From contig CM049322.1 in the NCBI GenBank assembly GCA_026874595.1, positions 51,189,340-51,253,339 on the forward strand: DNA of 64,000 nt, in the 5' to 3' direction. Made by a program: the position numbers and the translations under genes. Shown here one piece after another: positions 22,201-33,686 of this stretch; the stretch's first letter is position 1, and each line of letters opens with the position of its first letter. A model generated the notes under the pieces. That model was given only the letters and a program-made list of their open reading frames with translations, did no database searches and had not been told where the DNA came from. The DNA comes from Sipunculus nudus. Taxonomy: Eukaryota; Annelida; Sipuncula; Golfingiida; Sipunculidae.

Positions 22201-24292
22201 ACCACTTGCATTAATCTCGTTAACCTTCTGCTGTCACTTCTACTATTACTCATACTTATATTAATACCTATATCTGTTCAACTGCTAGTTTCAATTACCA
22301 TTACTCGGTAAGGTCGCCCAGTGAAGAAAGTTTCTTCCCGATTTGGAACTGCATGGTGGCGACTATTCTAACTGATAACCTTTTGCAACTATATTACTCA
22401 GAGTAACATCTGATTCAACATATACCTCTTGGTAAATTTGCATCTCTCAGTATCTATGACAACCTTTTGCAAATTTAGAGAACTCTTTTTTTTTTTTGCC
22501 GATTAACATTATATTTTCATCGAAACGCCGCATCAGGTTCTTATATTTTAATATACAATTTGACAATATTTTATATTTTTAAAGTGGATTGATTGCCATG
22601 GAAACTGGTCCAGAAAAAAAAACACTTTTGAACCAGATATAGGTTTGACCATGCTCCATTCAAAATATAACAGGACATAAGCTGTTAAGCTAGAATAATG
22701 GCTACCGCTAGCAAATCAGTTACAGGTGGGACTAAACTGGTGTCAATTATGCCTTAAACCACAGCATTTTATCTGAATATAATGCAATCATCACTGCTTT
22801 TACAAAATCACTTTGCTCTTCCTTATAAAACTACTGCATATGCGTTTACTATTTTACTCATAATTTGAGTAACTAAACACACCATTCCTGTTTGACGCCT
22901 AATCTTGAAGACCCTGTTCCAGAATAATACGCCCTTAGTCCTGCTGTCTTCATCTTCACCCCACGGCACGCCCTCTAGCGGGGAAGTCTCATTCCGGAGC
23001 CAGTTGTCCTCTGTGCCTTTCTCCTGGTATAATACGTTAAAACAAAAATAGTAATCAAATACTGATAAAGCTAGATTTGTGTGTAGATTTGTGCGACTAC
23101 CTGATACCCCGACCAGTCAAGCTTAATTTCACGTATTGTACTACAATATCCCGCGATGGTAGCACTGCATGGTTCACATATTTTTAACAAATGCTGGCCC
23201 TAATATATATATAAATACCGCGGTCTTCCAATGAACAAAGGGATCGCCCTGAGTCACAATGGTATATAATCCTTTGAGTTAAGAAATGTATTACAGTGAT
23301 CCAGAGTACCTCCAAAATATGGGTTGTTCAGTGGTGTTACCTTAAACATATACAAAATTACGTCAAAATCGGGTCATAATTGTGTGCGTAAAGTTGCTAA
23401 AAGACAGACTAATGAACCAAATAACCAAGGGAAATCAATACCTTCCTGGCGGAGGTGCACTAATAAAACAACATACAGGTTTCAAGAATGAGACAGCTAC
23501 ATGCATACATGAAATTTCTGTGTGATTTACAACAACTGCAAGGGGCGGATCCAGGATTTAGAAAAAGCGAGGTCCAACCCAGGATGAATAATGAAAATCC
23601 TCAAAAGGTCATCAGGTCCGGAAAAGGGGGGACCAGGCCGCAAAATTACGTCTAAAACCCCTTAAAAAAGGTTGCTTCGGGTGAAAAAAGGGGGGTCCTT
23701 TCTCCGGATCCGCTTCTAATTGTAGTTTGTTTATATTCCTGTGGGCATTGAGCTAGATTCCAAATGAAATAATAAAATCAGCCAAGGGATTCTGGCATCA
23801 AGTCATATGAGAATTTTATGTTTGAAATATTGCAATTAATATTATATTGTTAAATAAATTTAAAAGACGTTCATGTGACAGAAAAACCGCAAGAGATAAT
23901 TAAATGAAAAATAAAATAAAATTTAATGTACCAACCCAGAAAGTTTTTCTAATATAGGTGTACAATCTTACATAATATTTATGGAATTTTGTGAATTATA
24001 AGTTCCTTTGAACTATGTTCTAGATCCTTTATGTTTTACATTTCTACCTATTCTAACGATGTATTCCATTAGACTGACAACAAATTACCAGTGCTGCCAA
24101 GTAGCGCATCAGATAGTTCAGCAGGAACGACCGGCCGGTCCGGGCAGAGCCAGTCACTGACAGTACTACTACTGGTAAATTCTTCACTTCTGCTCGGTCC
24201 AGCACAGAACGTGTTGCGGCCAAGTTGAATTCTACACTGCCGGAGTCGCACGTCAGCACACGAACAGGGCCGTCTGCTACCTCTATTATCAT
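12256..24292 (-). CDS. Atlastin/RNF112/GBP-superfamily large GTPase (GB1/RHD3-type G domain), 13 exons
   Basis: Thirteen exons join in one frame to a predicted 561-aa protein: 24292-24089, 23023-22883, 21785-21681, 20959-20909, 20684-20613, 19551-19459, 19043-18884, 18028-17907, 17423-17388, 16560-16489, 14905-14693, 13925-13854 and 12600-12256. All introns are GT-AG; all are phase 0 except the one after exon 7 (phase 1). The family hydrolyses GTP and remodels membranes or traps pathogens. Landmarks: P-loop GSARTGRS (48-55), switch Thr 97 in SRTKGVLFW, DTQG (122-125), the superfamily RD in VVRDW (198-199), then a helical middle domain from about 276. The P-loop lysine is Arg 54. An acidic ESDDEESQEEEE segment sits late in the G domain. 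No C-terminal hydrophobic hairpin or CAAX box is visible, unlike atlastin or prenylated GBPs. The start is the ATG at 24290-24292; an in-frame stop precedes it. Confidence 0.85.
13303..13332. repeat. (TA)n microsatellite
   Basis: Counterpart of 458-489. Confidence 0.95.
13854..13925 (-). CDS. GTPase exon 12
   Basis: 24 codons, phase 0, acceptor GTTTAAG, donor GTAAGA. VEQEEFCRII segment. Its duplicate is at 1011-1082. Confidence 0.82.
14693..14905 (-). CDS. GTPase exon 11
   Basis: 71 codons, phase 0, donor GTTAGT. Charged helical region of the middle domain (RRVKTMREKAMLEF). Its duplicate is at 1846-2058. Confidence 0.82.
15173..15561. mobile_element. Putative MITE with short terminal inverted repeats (right copy)
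   Basis: Same unit as 2326-2722, with a longer poly-C tract and shorter TA run. Confidence 0.4.
16489..16560 (-). CDS. GTPase exon 10
   Basis: 24 codons, phase 0, acceptor TGTCACAG, donor GTACGT. Helical segment TLVSRWNHQVVKEAL. Its duplicate is at 3640-3711. Confidence 0.82.
16676..17048. mobile_element. ~370-bp insertion present only in the right duplication copy
   Basis: The left copy reads straight through GATACTGATATGCTTAATAA near 3818-3835. Here the matching flanks are separated by about 370 bases that begin near ATAACGGGTAACC and end near GGTTCACAT. An ATAT-like sequence at both borders may be a target duplication. No terminal repeats or coding sequence are clear, so the element type is unknown. 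Confidence 0.6.
17388..17423 (-). CDS. GTPase exon 9: 36-nt microexon
   Basis: 12 codons, SGKIPSLSGTRE, between acceptor TTCTGCAG and donor GTAAAG, phase 0 on both sides. The GKIP core matches the G-x-[IL]-P turn that follows the first middle-domain helix in this superfamily. Confidence 0.7.
17907..18028 (-). CDS. GTPase exon 8
   Basis: Completes the split Glu codon and adds 40 codons up to donor GTAGGT. LLGKFVRQLDQF and GRATTCYGLLRHIM match the end of the G domain and start of the middle domain. Confidence 0.82.
18884..19043 (-). CDS. GTPase exon 7 with acidic insertion
   Basis: 53 codons plus one base (phase 1 donor GTAATT). DDVMCCLLP matches the Cys-Phe-Leu-Leu-Pro segment of atlastins, but the following loop is replaced by an acidic run with six or more Glu/Asp. 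Confidence 0.8.
19213..19277. repeat. (TA)n microsatellite
   Basis: About 32 TA repeats in the intron between GTPase exons 6 and 7. Confidence 0.97.
19459..19551 (-). CDS. GTPase exon 6: RD motif
   Basis: 31 codons, phase 0, donor GTAAAC. KLLFVVRDW is followed by RYGLRGGSNYLKQEL, a close match to the atlastin RD strand and G-G-x-x-[YF]-L helix. Confidence 0.88.
20613..20684 (-). CDS. GTPase exon 5
   Basis: 24 codons, phase 0, acceptor GTTTCAG, donor GTAAGT. MLIESASLVLQ occupies the place of the helix before the RD strand. Confidence 0.75.
20909..20959 (-). CDS. GTPase exon 4
   Basis: 17 codons, phase 0, acceptor TTTTCAG, donor GTAAGA. IYNAVRMVDEDKLKHLE aligns with the family segment IYN...EDDLQHL directly after SSIQ. 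Confidence 0.85.
21100..21660. repeat. Decayed short tandem motif in a GTPase intron
   Basis: Variants of ACGTGATATAAGCCGTATTT recur about every 25-30 bases, too diverged for a sharp unit length. No function is evident. Confidence 0.45.
21681..21785 (-). CDS. GTPase exon 3: DTQG motif
   Basis: 35 codons, donor GTAAGT. VCVLVVDTQGLGD is followed by TILLSSIQ, the expected strand, G3 motif and serine-serine segment. Confidence 0.87.
22883..23023 (-). CDS. GTPase exon 2: switch I region
   Basis: 47 codons, phase 0, donor GTGTGT. SRTKGVLFWNRVF matches the conserved T-x-G-I-x-x-W segment of the family. Confidence 0.82.
23541..23718. mobile_element. Small MITE with GGATCC-containing inverted ends
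   Basis: The left end AGGGGCGGATCCAGGA and right end CTCCGGATCCGCTTCT are imperfect inverted complements 178 bases apart. The interior is purine-rich with GGGG runs. It lies in the first intron of the GTPase gene. Confidence 0.5.
24089..24292 (-). CDS. GTPase exon 1: P-loop
   Basis: 68 codons from ATG to donor GTAATT. It contains GPVRVL, then VVVLSVTGSARTGRSFLL, matching the first beta-strand and P-loop of atlastin-like proteins. The codon at the invariant Lys is CGG (Arg). Confidence 0.83.
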
Positions 24293-25172
24293 TCACAAAC
24301 ATTCAGCTATGATAAGGATTTTAACTTTTTTTATATACGCTTAACATTTCATATATCTTTTTGTCAGCCTCGACCAATTACTAATGAACTGAACAGATTT
24401 ATTAATGAAAGTATAAAATCTAATAAAGTAACAAACTTAAAGTAAAATGAAATAATTTATGTATAACGTATATACAATAATGTATATATTGCAATCATTT
24501 TAAAACCCAGTTAACCCCAAGGTAGAATTTATTAAGTAGATGTACAATTTTTGTATAGATAAACGTGATATTTATTGATGTTTCTGTCGGCACGATAATA
24601 TGTTATACCCCGCTAATTCAGATGATGGACTGATAAATATTACTGCTCTCTGTGAGCGTTAATGTGTGTGTGTGTTTGTCTGGTCACTCTGGTGTACATT
24701 TATAAGGGTGTGCTTCCTCACCTGACGCCATTATGACCACGTGCTCAAAATTTATTTTCCAACTGTAAAAAAATTGAATTAAATATGTACAACGCAATTT
24801 CATAATAGCCGCAATGGTTAACTTTATACAACCTAGGATTGGCGTATTTCGCTCTATGACGGCACATGTATGGTTCATACAGAAAGATTTTATCATGAGG
24901 ACGCGATTATAGCATGTTGCCATTTGGGAAACAAAACACATGTGGTCCATACAGATTGCAAAATGCACACTAAAATGCAATATTTTCTCTCAGTCAGGTA
25001 TCATTTAGGAAAATTCATTTATGATAAATATTTATGAGCCATCATATGAGAGAGAGAGAGAAGTATAACTAATGTTTAACCACCTCTGTAACTGAAACAG
25101 AAAAAGGTAGGAGGTCGAATCCATGACAAAAACAGATATGTACATTAACATTGTTCGTGAGACATCTTAAGT

Positions 25173-25223
<51 letters not shown>

Positions 25224-27689
25224 GAAAAACAAGTGTTCATGTGACAGCTTAAAGAAATGGAGGGAGAGAGCCATAACTATAAATGATTAGGAATGTAAAA
25301 TGATGGTTTTTCATATATGACGTCACACATCAAGGTGTTAAGGGGTCAGTGAGTCCCGTCAGCACATTGAAGCTGACGCGGATCAAGTGTTTGGTATGGT
25401 GAACGTAATGCTTGGCTAACCACACGTCTCTATCATTAAGTCGACAGGACATGTGTGCCACCTTAATGCATCGTCAGTGGTTTATTTCCGTGTCATTGCG
25501 ACATACACTGAACTCGAAGGTCAAAGGGACCCCTAAAATCCCACACACTGGTCACCATTGTTACAACTGCCTCTCCTTGTCTTCTCACCTGTCATGTAAT
25601 GTTTGTCCAGTTAAATGCAACCGAAACCCAAGTGTGGCGATCACAGATTACCCCGTCTCCAGCTAACCCCCTCTTCAGATTACGGGGGGGGGGGGGGGGG
25701 AGGGGAGTCACTGTGGATGTGGGTATCCGAAATCGATTTAAGATTACCCCGCCCCGTAACATGAAATCATTTCAGATGATCCCCTGGGTTATCACTTGAT
25801 ATGAATTTTAAGGTAACAAACATAGGCCTATATATAGAAGCAACTATTTTGAAGGGGTCACCTAGAAATTGCAGGAGGTAATCTGAAAAGGACATGGATA
25901 TTTTCTTTTTGATTTCCCAAATATTGTTTAGGTTTTGTGTATCCTATATGTTCTCAATTAAAATGTCTTGTGTTTTGGTGAAGTCTATATAGGTCAATAT
26001 AAATGCAATATAATTCACATTTTTCATTGGCCTACACTGATTCCATCTTTATAGTTCGTATCATTAACATGTGGCCAAAAACATAAGAATTTACCTCAGT
26101 GAGGTTGTAATCTGAATAGTGGGGGGTGGGGGGGGGGGGGGTGGGGATTAAGTTTAGACTACCCCGGGGGGTAATCTGAAATCGATATCAGATTATTGGG
26201 AATACTTGGGAGGTAATCCGAGTCCATTTCACCGATCTAAAGCGGACAGCTGCTTGTGTCAATATATGTCTGTATTCAATATAAGTGCATTCACACACAC
26301 ACTGATTGGACATCATTTTTTCTTTAGAACCGTATTAGGCTATAATGTTCCTTGTATGTTTGTTCGGTATGCCCAAAAATTATTTTAAATGTCGAAAAAC
26401 TCTCCGGAGCAGTCCTTCATTCTTCATTTCTAAATGAGAGCGGGACGTTAGGCCTAATACGGGCTTACACTAAATATGACTTTGCTTCATACATAATATT
26501 GCGTTCGTGTGTATGTGTGTTTGTTATATACCACCTCTTCAATGTTACCGTTGGGGCCCTGACGGTGACATATTATGGGTGGCCCAATTAGCACGTCCGT
26601 TTTGACCTTATAAATCACTCTATAAATTGTATGGTCTTCCCTCCAGACATGTGTCAACCACGCATGTCAGTTACCGTAAATTCACCTTAAAAGGCGCCTC
26701 CCTCGCGTGAGCATATGTTATACAGAGGTTCATTATTATTGCTCTCGTTTTGTCAATCGCTAAGTAATTTGATTAATCACCTTTTTTTACTGAAGGTGAT
26801 ACTGAAACAGCTGGATATATTTGACTATTTATAAAATACTTATAAAAACCAAATTCCAATGTTTTATCTTGTTCTGTTATTAATAGTTACAGAGGATTAT
26901 GCACTGTCAAAAATGTAGGTGGATGTATTTTACATTCCATGGTTATGATGCATTCACAGTGACGTCATGTGCATCTTTAGTCTTTCTTTATCACCTTATA
27001 TATTTATATATCAATGATATATTTTATTCAAAATATTAGCATTTTTTCAAAATCTTTGTTTCTAGATAAAATTGTATTTTTTTAGAATTACTCGAAACTT
27101 ATCATTTTTAACCCCATGAGAATAAAACTGACCAATTTTATACACGACTAGTGACTCTATAAAATCTTAACCTCTAGAAAAGAAAGGAATTGACGAGATA
27201 TTTTCCTTTCTCGTTAATTATAAACATGTTATACTGCAGAATGCACTTTCTGACAATACGAATGAAAATAGCTTGATATATATATATATTAGGCATAATC
27301 AGGTTTGTTCAAGACCTGTAGTAAATATTTACCGAGTGGATAAATTTATCAATTTATAGTACAGTGCCTACAGTGATGCGACGGTGAGGACCGGAATATT
27401 TTACCTATTGGCCTGAATTATGTATGAATAATTTGAATTATTACAATAATAAATATCAATAACAAAAGCATTACAGTCTCTCTCTCTCTCTCCCTTTAAA
27501 ATGTTTATAATTATTTGCGTAAGCCGGCGTCTGTGTTCCCCTGTTTTATTTCCAGTTAAAAAAAAATGCCTCTATTGTTTACTATAAAATCGGATATACC
27601 ATTCCACAAATATACCCTTTCATACTGTTAACACTTGTTCCTGTACAGCTATACGACATATATACTATACAGACATGTGGAGAGCCTAC
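24293..27689. other. Region upstream of the GTPase gene, no confirmed exon
   Basis: AT-rich. It should include the 5' UTR and promoter of the GTPase gene, but no promoter element could be fixed. It holds a GA run (25177-25230) and long G runs near 25683-25705 and 26120-26145 inside a locally repeated motif TAATCTGAAATCGAT. Confidence 0.4.
25177..25230. repeat. (GA)n microsatellite
   Basis: Nearly pure GA run, with smaller GA tracts nearby at about 25050. Confidence 0.93.
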
Positions 27690-27773
27690 CTTAGATGGGA
27701 GCATCACATCTTTAACTCTGTAGCACTCGGTAGTACAGAACACGGGGACACCGCGAGTGATGATACACTCTCG
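27690..27773 (-). CDS. Isolated candidate exon, unidentified
   Basis: 28 open codons (RECIITRGVPVFCTTECYRV...) between an acceptor-like GATACAG and a donor GTAGGC, phase 0 at both ends. It does not join in frame to the GTPase ATG exon. Three cysteines are present but no domain is recognised. It may belong to an unseen upstream gene or be chance. Confidence 0.2.
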
Positions 27774-28324
27774 CTGTATCACATCCTATACATGCTTTGA
27801 GGGCCATTGCACGGCCAGGAGAGATCAAAAACTGATTGCTCCAGTGGGCGGCCTGTACTGCTTGCAACTTTACATGTATGTGCCATGCTTTTATATTTGT
27901 CCCACTTGTTAGACACCGTGGACGCGGGAAAAGCCTCTGAACTTGCAATGTTAGGATAAATTTTGGCTCGCGCGGCCTGATGTAATTAGAAGGGAGAATG
28001 CGACAAGACAAGCGTAAAGGTACTATAATCACACTGTGATACGTCACGCGGTGAACATCCGAGCTTTTATGTACCTGTTTATTGTAACTTGTTTTATTGG
28101 CCTTTCTGCGCTAAAGCGTACATGTTTATTTATATGAATAATGACGATGTTTATGATAGTGAATATCAGCTCTGTCATTATTATTATGATCTTTTGGAGA
28201 GTGTAACCGCCGCCATTTTGATACTCTCTTATCTAGTTATTTATCTAATTATGTACTTTATCTATATTGTTCCCTTTCAGATAGGGCGGCTCGCATCGCT
28301 TCCTATCATAATATTTTGAACCCT

Positions 28325-28570
28325 AGTATTATCCAAGCCCGGTGTCTACCGCACCTGTGGGTCCTGGGTGGGTAATTACCCAATTGCTGGGTCTAAAGAA
28401 CCGAGAACCCCAAAAGGCGCACTCGTTTATGAGTGATACACTGCTTTGGGGCACAGCCTTCCCATTAAGACTGCAGAGCGCTTACCCTAGGCGGGGCCGA
28501 AAGTGAAAAAAAATCTCGCCTCCTTCGCTGAGATTTTAACTCACGAACTGCAGGCTTTAATTCAATTCAA
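28325..28570 (-). repeat. Dispersed repeat, homologous to 48070-48310
   Basis: Reverse complemented, this block aligns with 48070-48310: both run through a CTCAGC-GAGGNGGNGAGA-like start, a CTTAATG(A/G)G block, a GGGGTTC block and CAATTGGG/CAATGGGGG before ACACCCAGGA or ACCCAGGA. The copies are clearly diverged. A SINE or similar short element is likely, but no polymerase III boxes were confirmed. Confidence 0.5.
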
Positions 28571-29322
28571 TGTGCAAGAGAAAAATATCAATTCCAATTC
28601 AATTCAAATTAATTTTATTCAATTCATATTCAATTCGCAATCCAAAAAGTTGCATTCATTTAAGTTCATTTCATTGGTGTGTAATGAGTATTATCACATA
28701 TGTTTTATTAGTTTTACACAAGTACACAGCTCACAGTTTTGTCGATAATTAGTTAAATATGCTCCAAACTAAATGCAAAACTAGTTATTATAAGTTTTAA
28801 CATCTCATATGATAGGGTATGTAGAAGCCAACCACATTTTACTGGTTTGGTTGAGAAATTACTCCGTAAGATCAGGTAAACTGCAATATATGCAATAAAT
28901 ATGCAAATATTCTTATTCTTTTCTGCTTGACGAAAATAAAGTTCTCATAATCGGGGGGGGGGGGGAGTCATTACTGTTATATCACTTAACAATACCAAGA
29001 TGAACAAACTTGGTGCTTGTCTATGGGATATACTTTATCTCATGGTGTTACTCGTTCTGGCCATTAAAGTATTCTAGGTAACCAGAACACTGTTTACTAT
29101 TTTGGAACTTGTTCAAGCTACCCCGCGCAGGTCAGCAGAGCAGGTGTAATCACATTGAATGCCATAACAATAGGCACTTCCTGGAAAGTCACTGAACCAA
29201 AACAAGTCAGTTAAGCATTATCTGATCTCGGGCTCTATGGGACAGCAGGTTATGTGATGTAGGCCTAATAGGGAGAAATTCATATTACTCTTATCCTTCT
29301 ATAATGATTACTTTTACAGCTC

Positions 29323-29366
<44 letters not shown>

Positions 29367-29605
29367 ACTTTTACCAAATACTGTACGGTTGATCTTCAAA
29401 CTGACCTGGGCAAGTTATAAAGAGCGACACTTAGGAAAATATAGGTTCTGGAACCTTTGTTCATCAATTCAGATTAATTCGGTGGAGCAAGTAAACTTCA
29501 ATTCCAATTCAATTCACTCATTTTACCTTTTCCCCAATTCCATTCCATTCCAATTCATAAAATGTTCCCTTCAGTTCCACTTCAATTCTAATTCAATTCA
29601 GAATT
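28556..29605. repeat. Two clusters of degenerate AATTC pentanucleotide repeats
   Basis: TTCAATTCCAATTCAATTC-like runs at 28556-28660 and 29464-29605, separated by unrelated sequence. The open frames they create (Asn-Ser-Ile repeats) are by-products. Confidence 0.7.
29326..29362. repeat. (TA)n microsatellite
   Basis: Uninterrupted TA run. Confidence 0.95.
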
Positions 29606-30199
29606 GACGCCAGGTCTGACCTTAACGCGGACATACACACATGTATATGATGTTCTGTCATTGAAGAAAGGCTCGTCTATTACAGTTTAGGATTGAATCG
29701 GGAACTGGCACTAGAGTGATAACAGTTTTGGTTTTGGTAAGAGAATTTTTTTACATATAACTGCATGTCTAATTTGGATTCGTTGGTCTAATGGTTTAAA
29801 AACATGCCTCTCTGATGGGTGGACGGACGGCGGACAATGGATTATATAATAACTATAGCTCAGTTGACTTACAATAAGCTGAGCAAAAATCAGGTCCTTC
29901 CTTCCCACATTTGACGAAAAACTTATAGTGTTAGCAGTCACAGGCAGGTGTCGCAAGTGTTGTTGGAAGGGTCATTGTTTTACAATGACTATTTACTGCA
30001 TGTTTGCCGTTTTGGCACAGCACTGCAATGTTTATCATTGGACCAAATGATATCCTGCAGGTATCACCTCACCATTAAAGTGAATTAATACCAAAGAGAA
30101 ATGAAAGGGGCCGTAAACGTCTAATCGGATTCTATAATAAAACTAAAGTCTAATGTTCTGGGATATAACTGAGGTCTTATTTGTCAAAGAACAGTCTGT

Positions 30200-30980
30200 C
30201 GCTTGATACTGATTAAACGAGTGACTCATGGGTCATGACGCTCAGCCGACTTGAACAGTCCGTAATATCAAATGTTTAGAGTGCTAAAACATAAAAACAT
30301 GCGTAACTTAAAAAAACGTAGATCACAGTAGCCTATGTTTGCTTTGACATATAAAGGAGCTATACCGTTACATTTTGTGTCTTGTTAACAACTGGCCAGC
30401 CGTAATTTCTGTGTACAAAAATAAAATGCGTTAAAATCGAGGATATGTATGTGGCGTCCCCAGTCTTCCACAGATGGAAGGGCTATGCATGATCAATATG
30501 CTAGCCAAATTTCTGTAAAATTCATGCAATCATTAATGAGATATTTCATCTAAAGTATGAATTTCAAATATCAACAGTTGAAAATGTTAACATTTTTCAA
30601 TATTGTCCGCAACAGTTCTGAAGGACTGACTCGGCCGATTTTCTTAATTTTGCTTCGTAACAAGGTTATTTGTAACGTTCACGCACAATGTTTTAGTTTT
30701 AGGGTTCACTGAAAAAAAAGTTTGATTTTCTTTAGGTGTTAAAAAACAGCAAAACGTGCGTAACTCGAAAAATATTGGTCAAGGTGACCTACCTTTTGAT
30801 ATTCAAATAGATGTTCCAAGGTTATGTTTTGATGTATAGGTAAAAGTTTCTAGGTCAAACGGTAACGATTTGTACCTTGTTAACGGAAGGGCGGACAGAC
30901 GGACGGCAAGACGGATGAAGTTCGATCGCTATAGCTCAGTCTCATGCTACCTATGTTCAGCTGAGGTTATAAATAGGGTA
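30200..30980 (+). repeat. Cassette-family dispersed element
   Basis: Begins near ACTCATGGGTCATGACGCTC and ends with GGACAGACGGACGGC, then GCTATAGCTCAG and a partner TTCAGCTGAG. The same head and tail motifs bracket repeats elsewhere in the window (35868 to 36795, 48750 to 51035, 63480). Confidence 0.5.
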
Positions 30981-33535
30981 GGTGAGGTATTTAGGAAGAC
31001 TATATATGGGCCGGCCAAGCTATCAAATTCTATGAAACAGAAAGAAACGGCCATGCGGAGATGATACATTTAAGACAGGAAATAACCGGCATATAGGGTA
31101 TATGATATGTAAAAAGCAACAATCTGAACGATCAAGAGCAGCTGAATGTTCATAAATAGACGTTTGTATCCATTATCACATTTCAAGACATTTTAGCAGG
31201 GTCAAAATTACGCTAACAAATGAGACAGATCAACGTTTAACGGCGCACTGATATCACAGGTATTCGAGGATATTAACTACACGTTCGTAAAATCCACCGT
31301 TTTTCTTTGGGGGCTAAATATTGAAAATGCCAGAAACGGTAAATACATTGTTCTGCCTGGAGTGATGTGATCGAAATACAGTTTTGCATAGAGTATCTGT
31401 CTGGTTATATCCTATCCACCATTCAACAAACGTTTGCATCGTAAACACATTATAACAGGGCTCATTCATAAAGATAAATTCTTTATATTTCATTGAAGTT
31501 TATTATAATTTCTTTCATAACACGAGCAATCAGATCATTTCACATATACAGGCGTATTCAATATCATGCATATGAAAATTGTAATACAAACCACTTTTCC
31601 ATTAAATCAATCCCCGTCTCTCGACTCTCTCCTGTCATTAACAATATATTATTACCTTCATATAATATTTCAGTTGGATTTCATACTGGACAAAAGGATG
31701 TTCCTCTCTAATACATCTGCATCTATATGCAATTATTTTGCCTATATTAGCATATTTTTTTTTTCATTCGTCATGGTACTATTCTCCTACAAATATAGCA
31801 TTCTTATCAGATTAAAGATGATTCACTTTTAATTACTTTAACAGTACCTGTCTAACGTTGTCCGAAATGTCTGAAACATTCCCTATATGGCAGTGGTGTG
31901 AACTGAAAGGCAACACTAACAAAATGTTAATAAAACAAAAGATGAATAAAACTCCGTGTCACCTAATTTGTTCGTCTCCTAATATTTTTCGCAGATCATT
32001 GTACATGTATCTTCAGAAGGCATTAAAGTATGAAAATGTAGTATGAAGTACAATCAATCATGCCCTGTAAAATGGTGATAACAATAAACATAATTACAGT
32101 ATATTATAAGGCTTGCTTGTCATTGCCTTTCATTCACAATGACACATTTACGTTGTTCATGGGTTGAACATATAAGCCAAGGATTATGTAAAACATTTGC
32201 TGTTTTCCTGTATATGTTTGATTACTACAACAGGCTTTGCTATAGCCTTCATACACTTAATTCGCCTCTTGGTTTATGAAAATACTATTATTTGCTGTAT
32301 GTACATAAGCTGTAATGTGGTCAGAGTTCAAGTGAATATCCGTGTTTTTATTTCATCTTACAAACCATGCCTGATATTATTCACCAGTTTCACTGGTTAT
32401 AATAAGGCACAAAATACACTGAACTTTCCTTAAAACACATGCATCTTTTGTGTTTTCTGCGGCTGGATATTGGGCCTCCTATTCTTGTGAAATATATATT
32501 TCAATACACTCGCTGTGATACATTAAATTATTGAACAGAGATAGTTCCTATTCAGCCAATTCATGTATAATATTATCTGAATACTAATAGGGACATAATA
32601 ATATCCATCAGTAATACACTGCAGATTTATGTTCTTAACATAAGCAGAACAATAGGACATAATCGGTCATCAATGATCATTATTATATACATGCTGAATT
32701 AAAATAAAAACATTAAATTTGCAAAATGCCCAAACGAAAACCCACACGAATGCAAGCTAACAATAAGTTGTGAAGTTTCAGTGCAATCTTATTAATAGAT
32801 ACATGTTGACCCCCACTGGCATTAAACAATGAAGCAGGCAGTAGAGTTGCCGTTTGACTAAGATTAATCTTAGACTGAGATTAATGGTCTCTAAACCGTT
32901 CAAAAAGGTATACATATACAAATAAAAACCACTTTCTTTCAATCACTGCATGTATTATGTGCAAAAGTCTATAAATGTTTGCACAAATGCATGCATCTAG
33001 GATCTTGGTCTCCCTCATTTAAAAGAAATACCGAAATCTCTAAGATCAGGGCCTTTGAGCAACGGCTTACGATTATGAGTACAATGGAAGGCTAAATGAA
33101 AGGTGGTTTACATTTGTATTTGCATTTGATAACTGACTGAGTGTGCGAGGGAAATCTGTCTTAATGATGTAACATAATATAAAAATATAATATAATGTGA
33201 TAGTAATGAAAAAACTATTTCTAAAAAAGAAATATATTTAAAACCAAGAGCAAGTTGTAGTATTAGTACAGACATTACTTTACAAAACATATCCAATAAC
33301 TTTACATTTGGGCCAAAACATATTTGTTTAATTGTGTCTATATCAAAGTATGTCTAGCTACTTTTACAGATATGGCTATATAAGCTCTTGTAAAATATTC
33401 CTCAAAAATAGGTATAACTAAAATATGAAATTGAAGGATATAAACTTAAAGTATGAAAACAGTGTCCTGAAAACCCTTTCACAAGAGTGATCAATCGATT
33501 ATATGAATTTAAATGCACCTTCTATATATACACAA

Positions 33536-33686
33536 TCAATAATATGTGCAGTTACAAGAACGATGCTTCCATTTAGATGAGATATGGGTACTCTTGATAG
33601 ATCCTGCTGGGTCTTCATCCAGCACCAGAAAAATGTTGTAGAAACTTGACGGAAACTTGGGTCTATGGTGCAGATTCTTCTGAAGA
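33536..33686 (-). CDS. Duplicated alternative 3' exon of the MAP2K-like gene
   Basis: Acceptor CCTTCAG is followed by T and LQKNLHHRPKFPSSF, then DEDPAGSIKS, a diverged copy of the 35526-35727 exon with the same phase-1 start. Read from the C-lobe exon it gives CLQKN... and ends at a stop at 33536. Read in phase 0 from the 35526 donor it gives only SSEESAP and a stop. It may be a mutually exclusive last exon or a decaying tandem exon copy. Confidence 0.55.

Larger units (their letters stand above)
27774..33535. other. Non-coding, repeat-bearing stretch
   Basis: No exon with family support was found. Contents: a repeat at 28325-28570, AATTC-type pentanucleotide repeats at 28556-28660 and 29464-29605, a TA run at 29326-29362, one cassette-family element at about 30200-30980, and AT-rich sequence from 31100 to 33535. 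Confidence 0.45.

Noticed and set aside
27712-28047. 111-codon minus-strand frame upstream of the GTPase gene
   Set aside because: No recognisable domain; only the small 27690-27773 interval has splice-like borders, kept as a low-confidence candidate.
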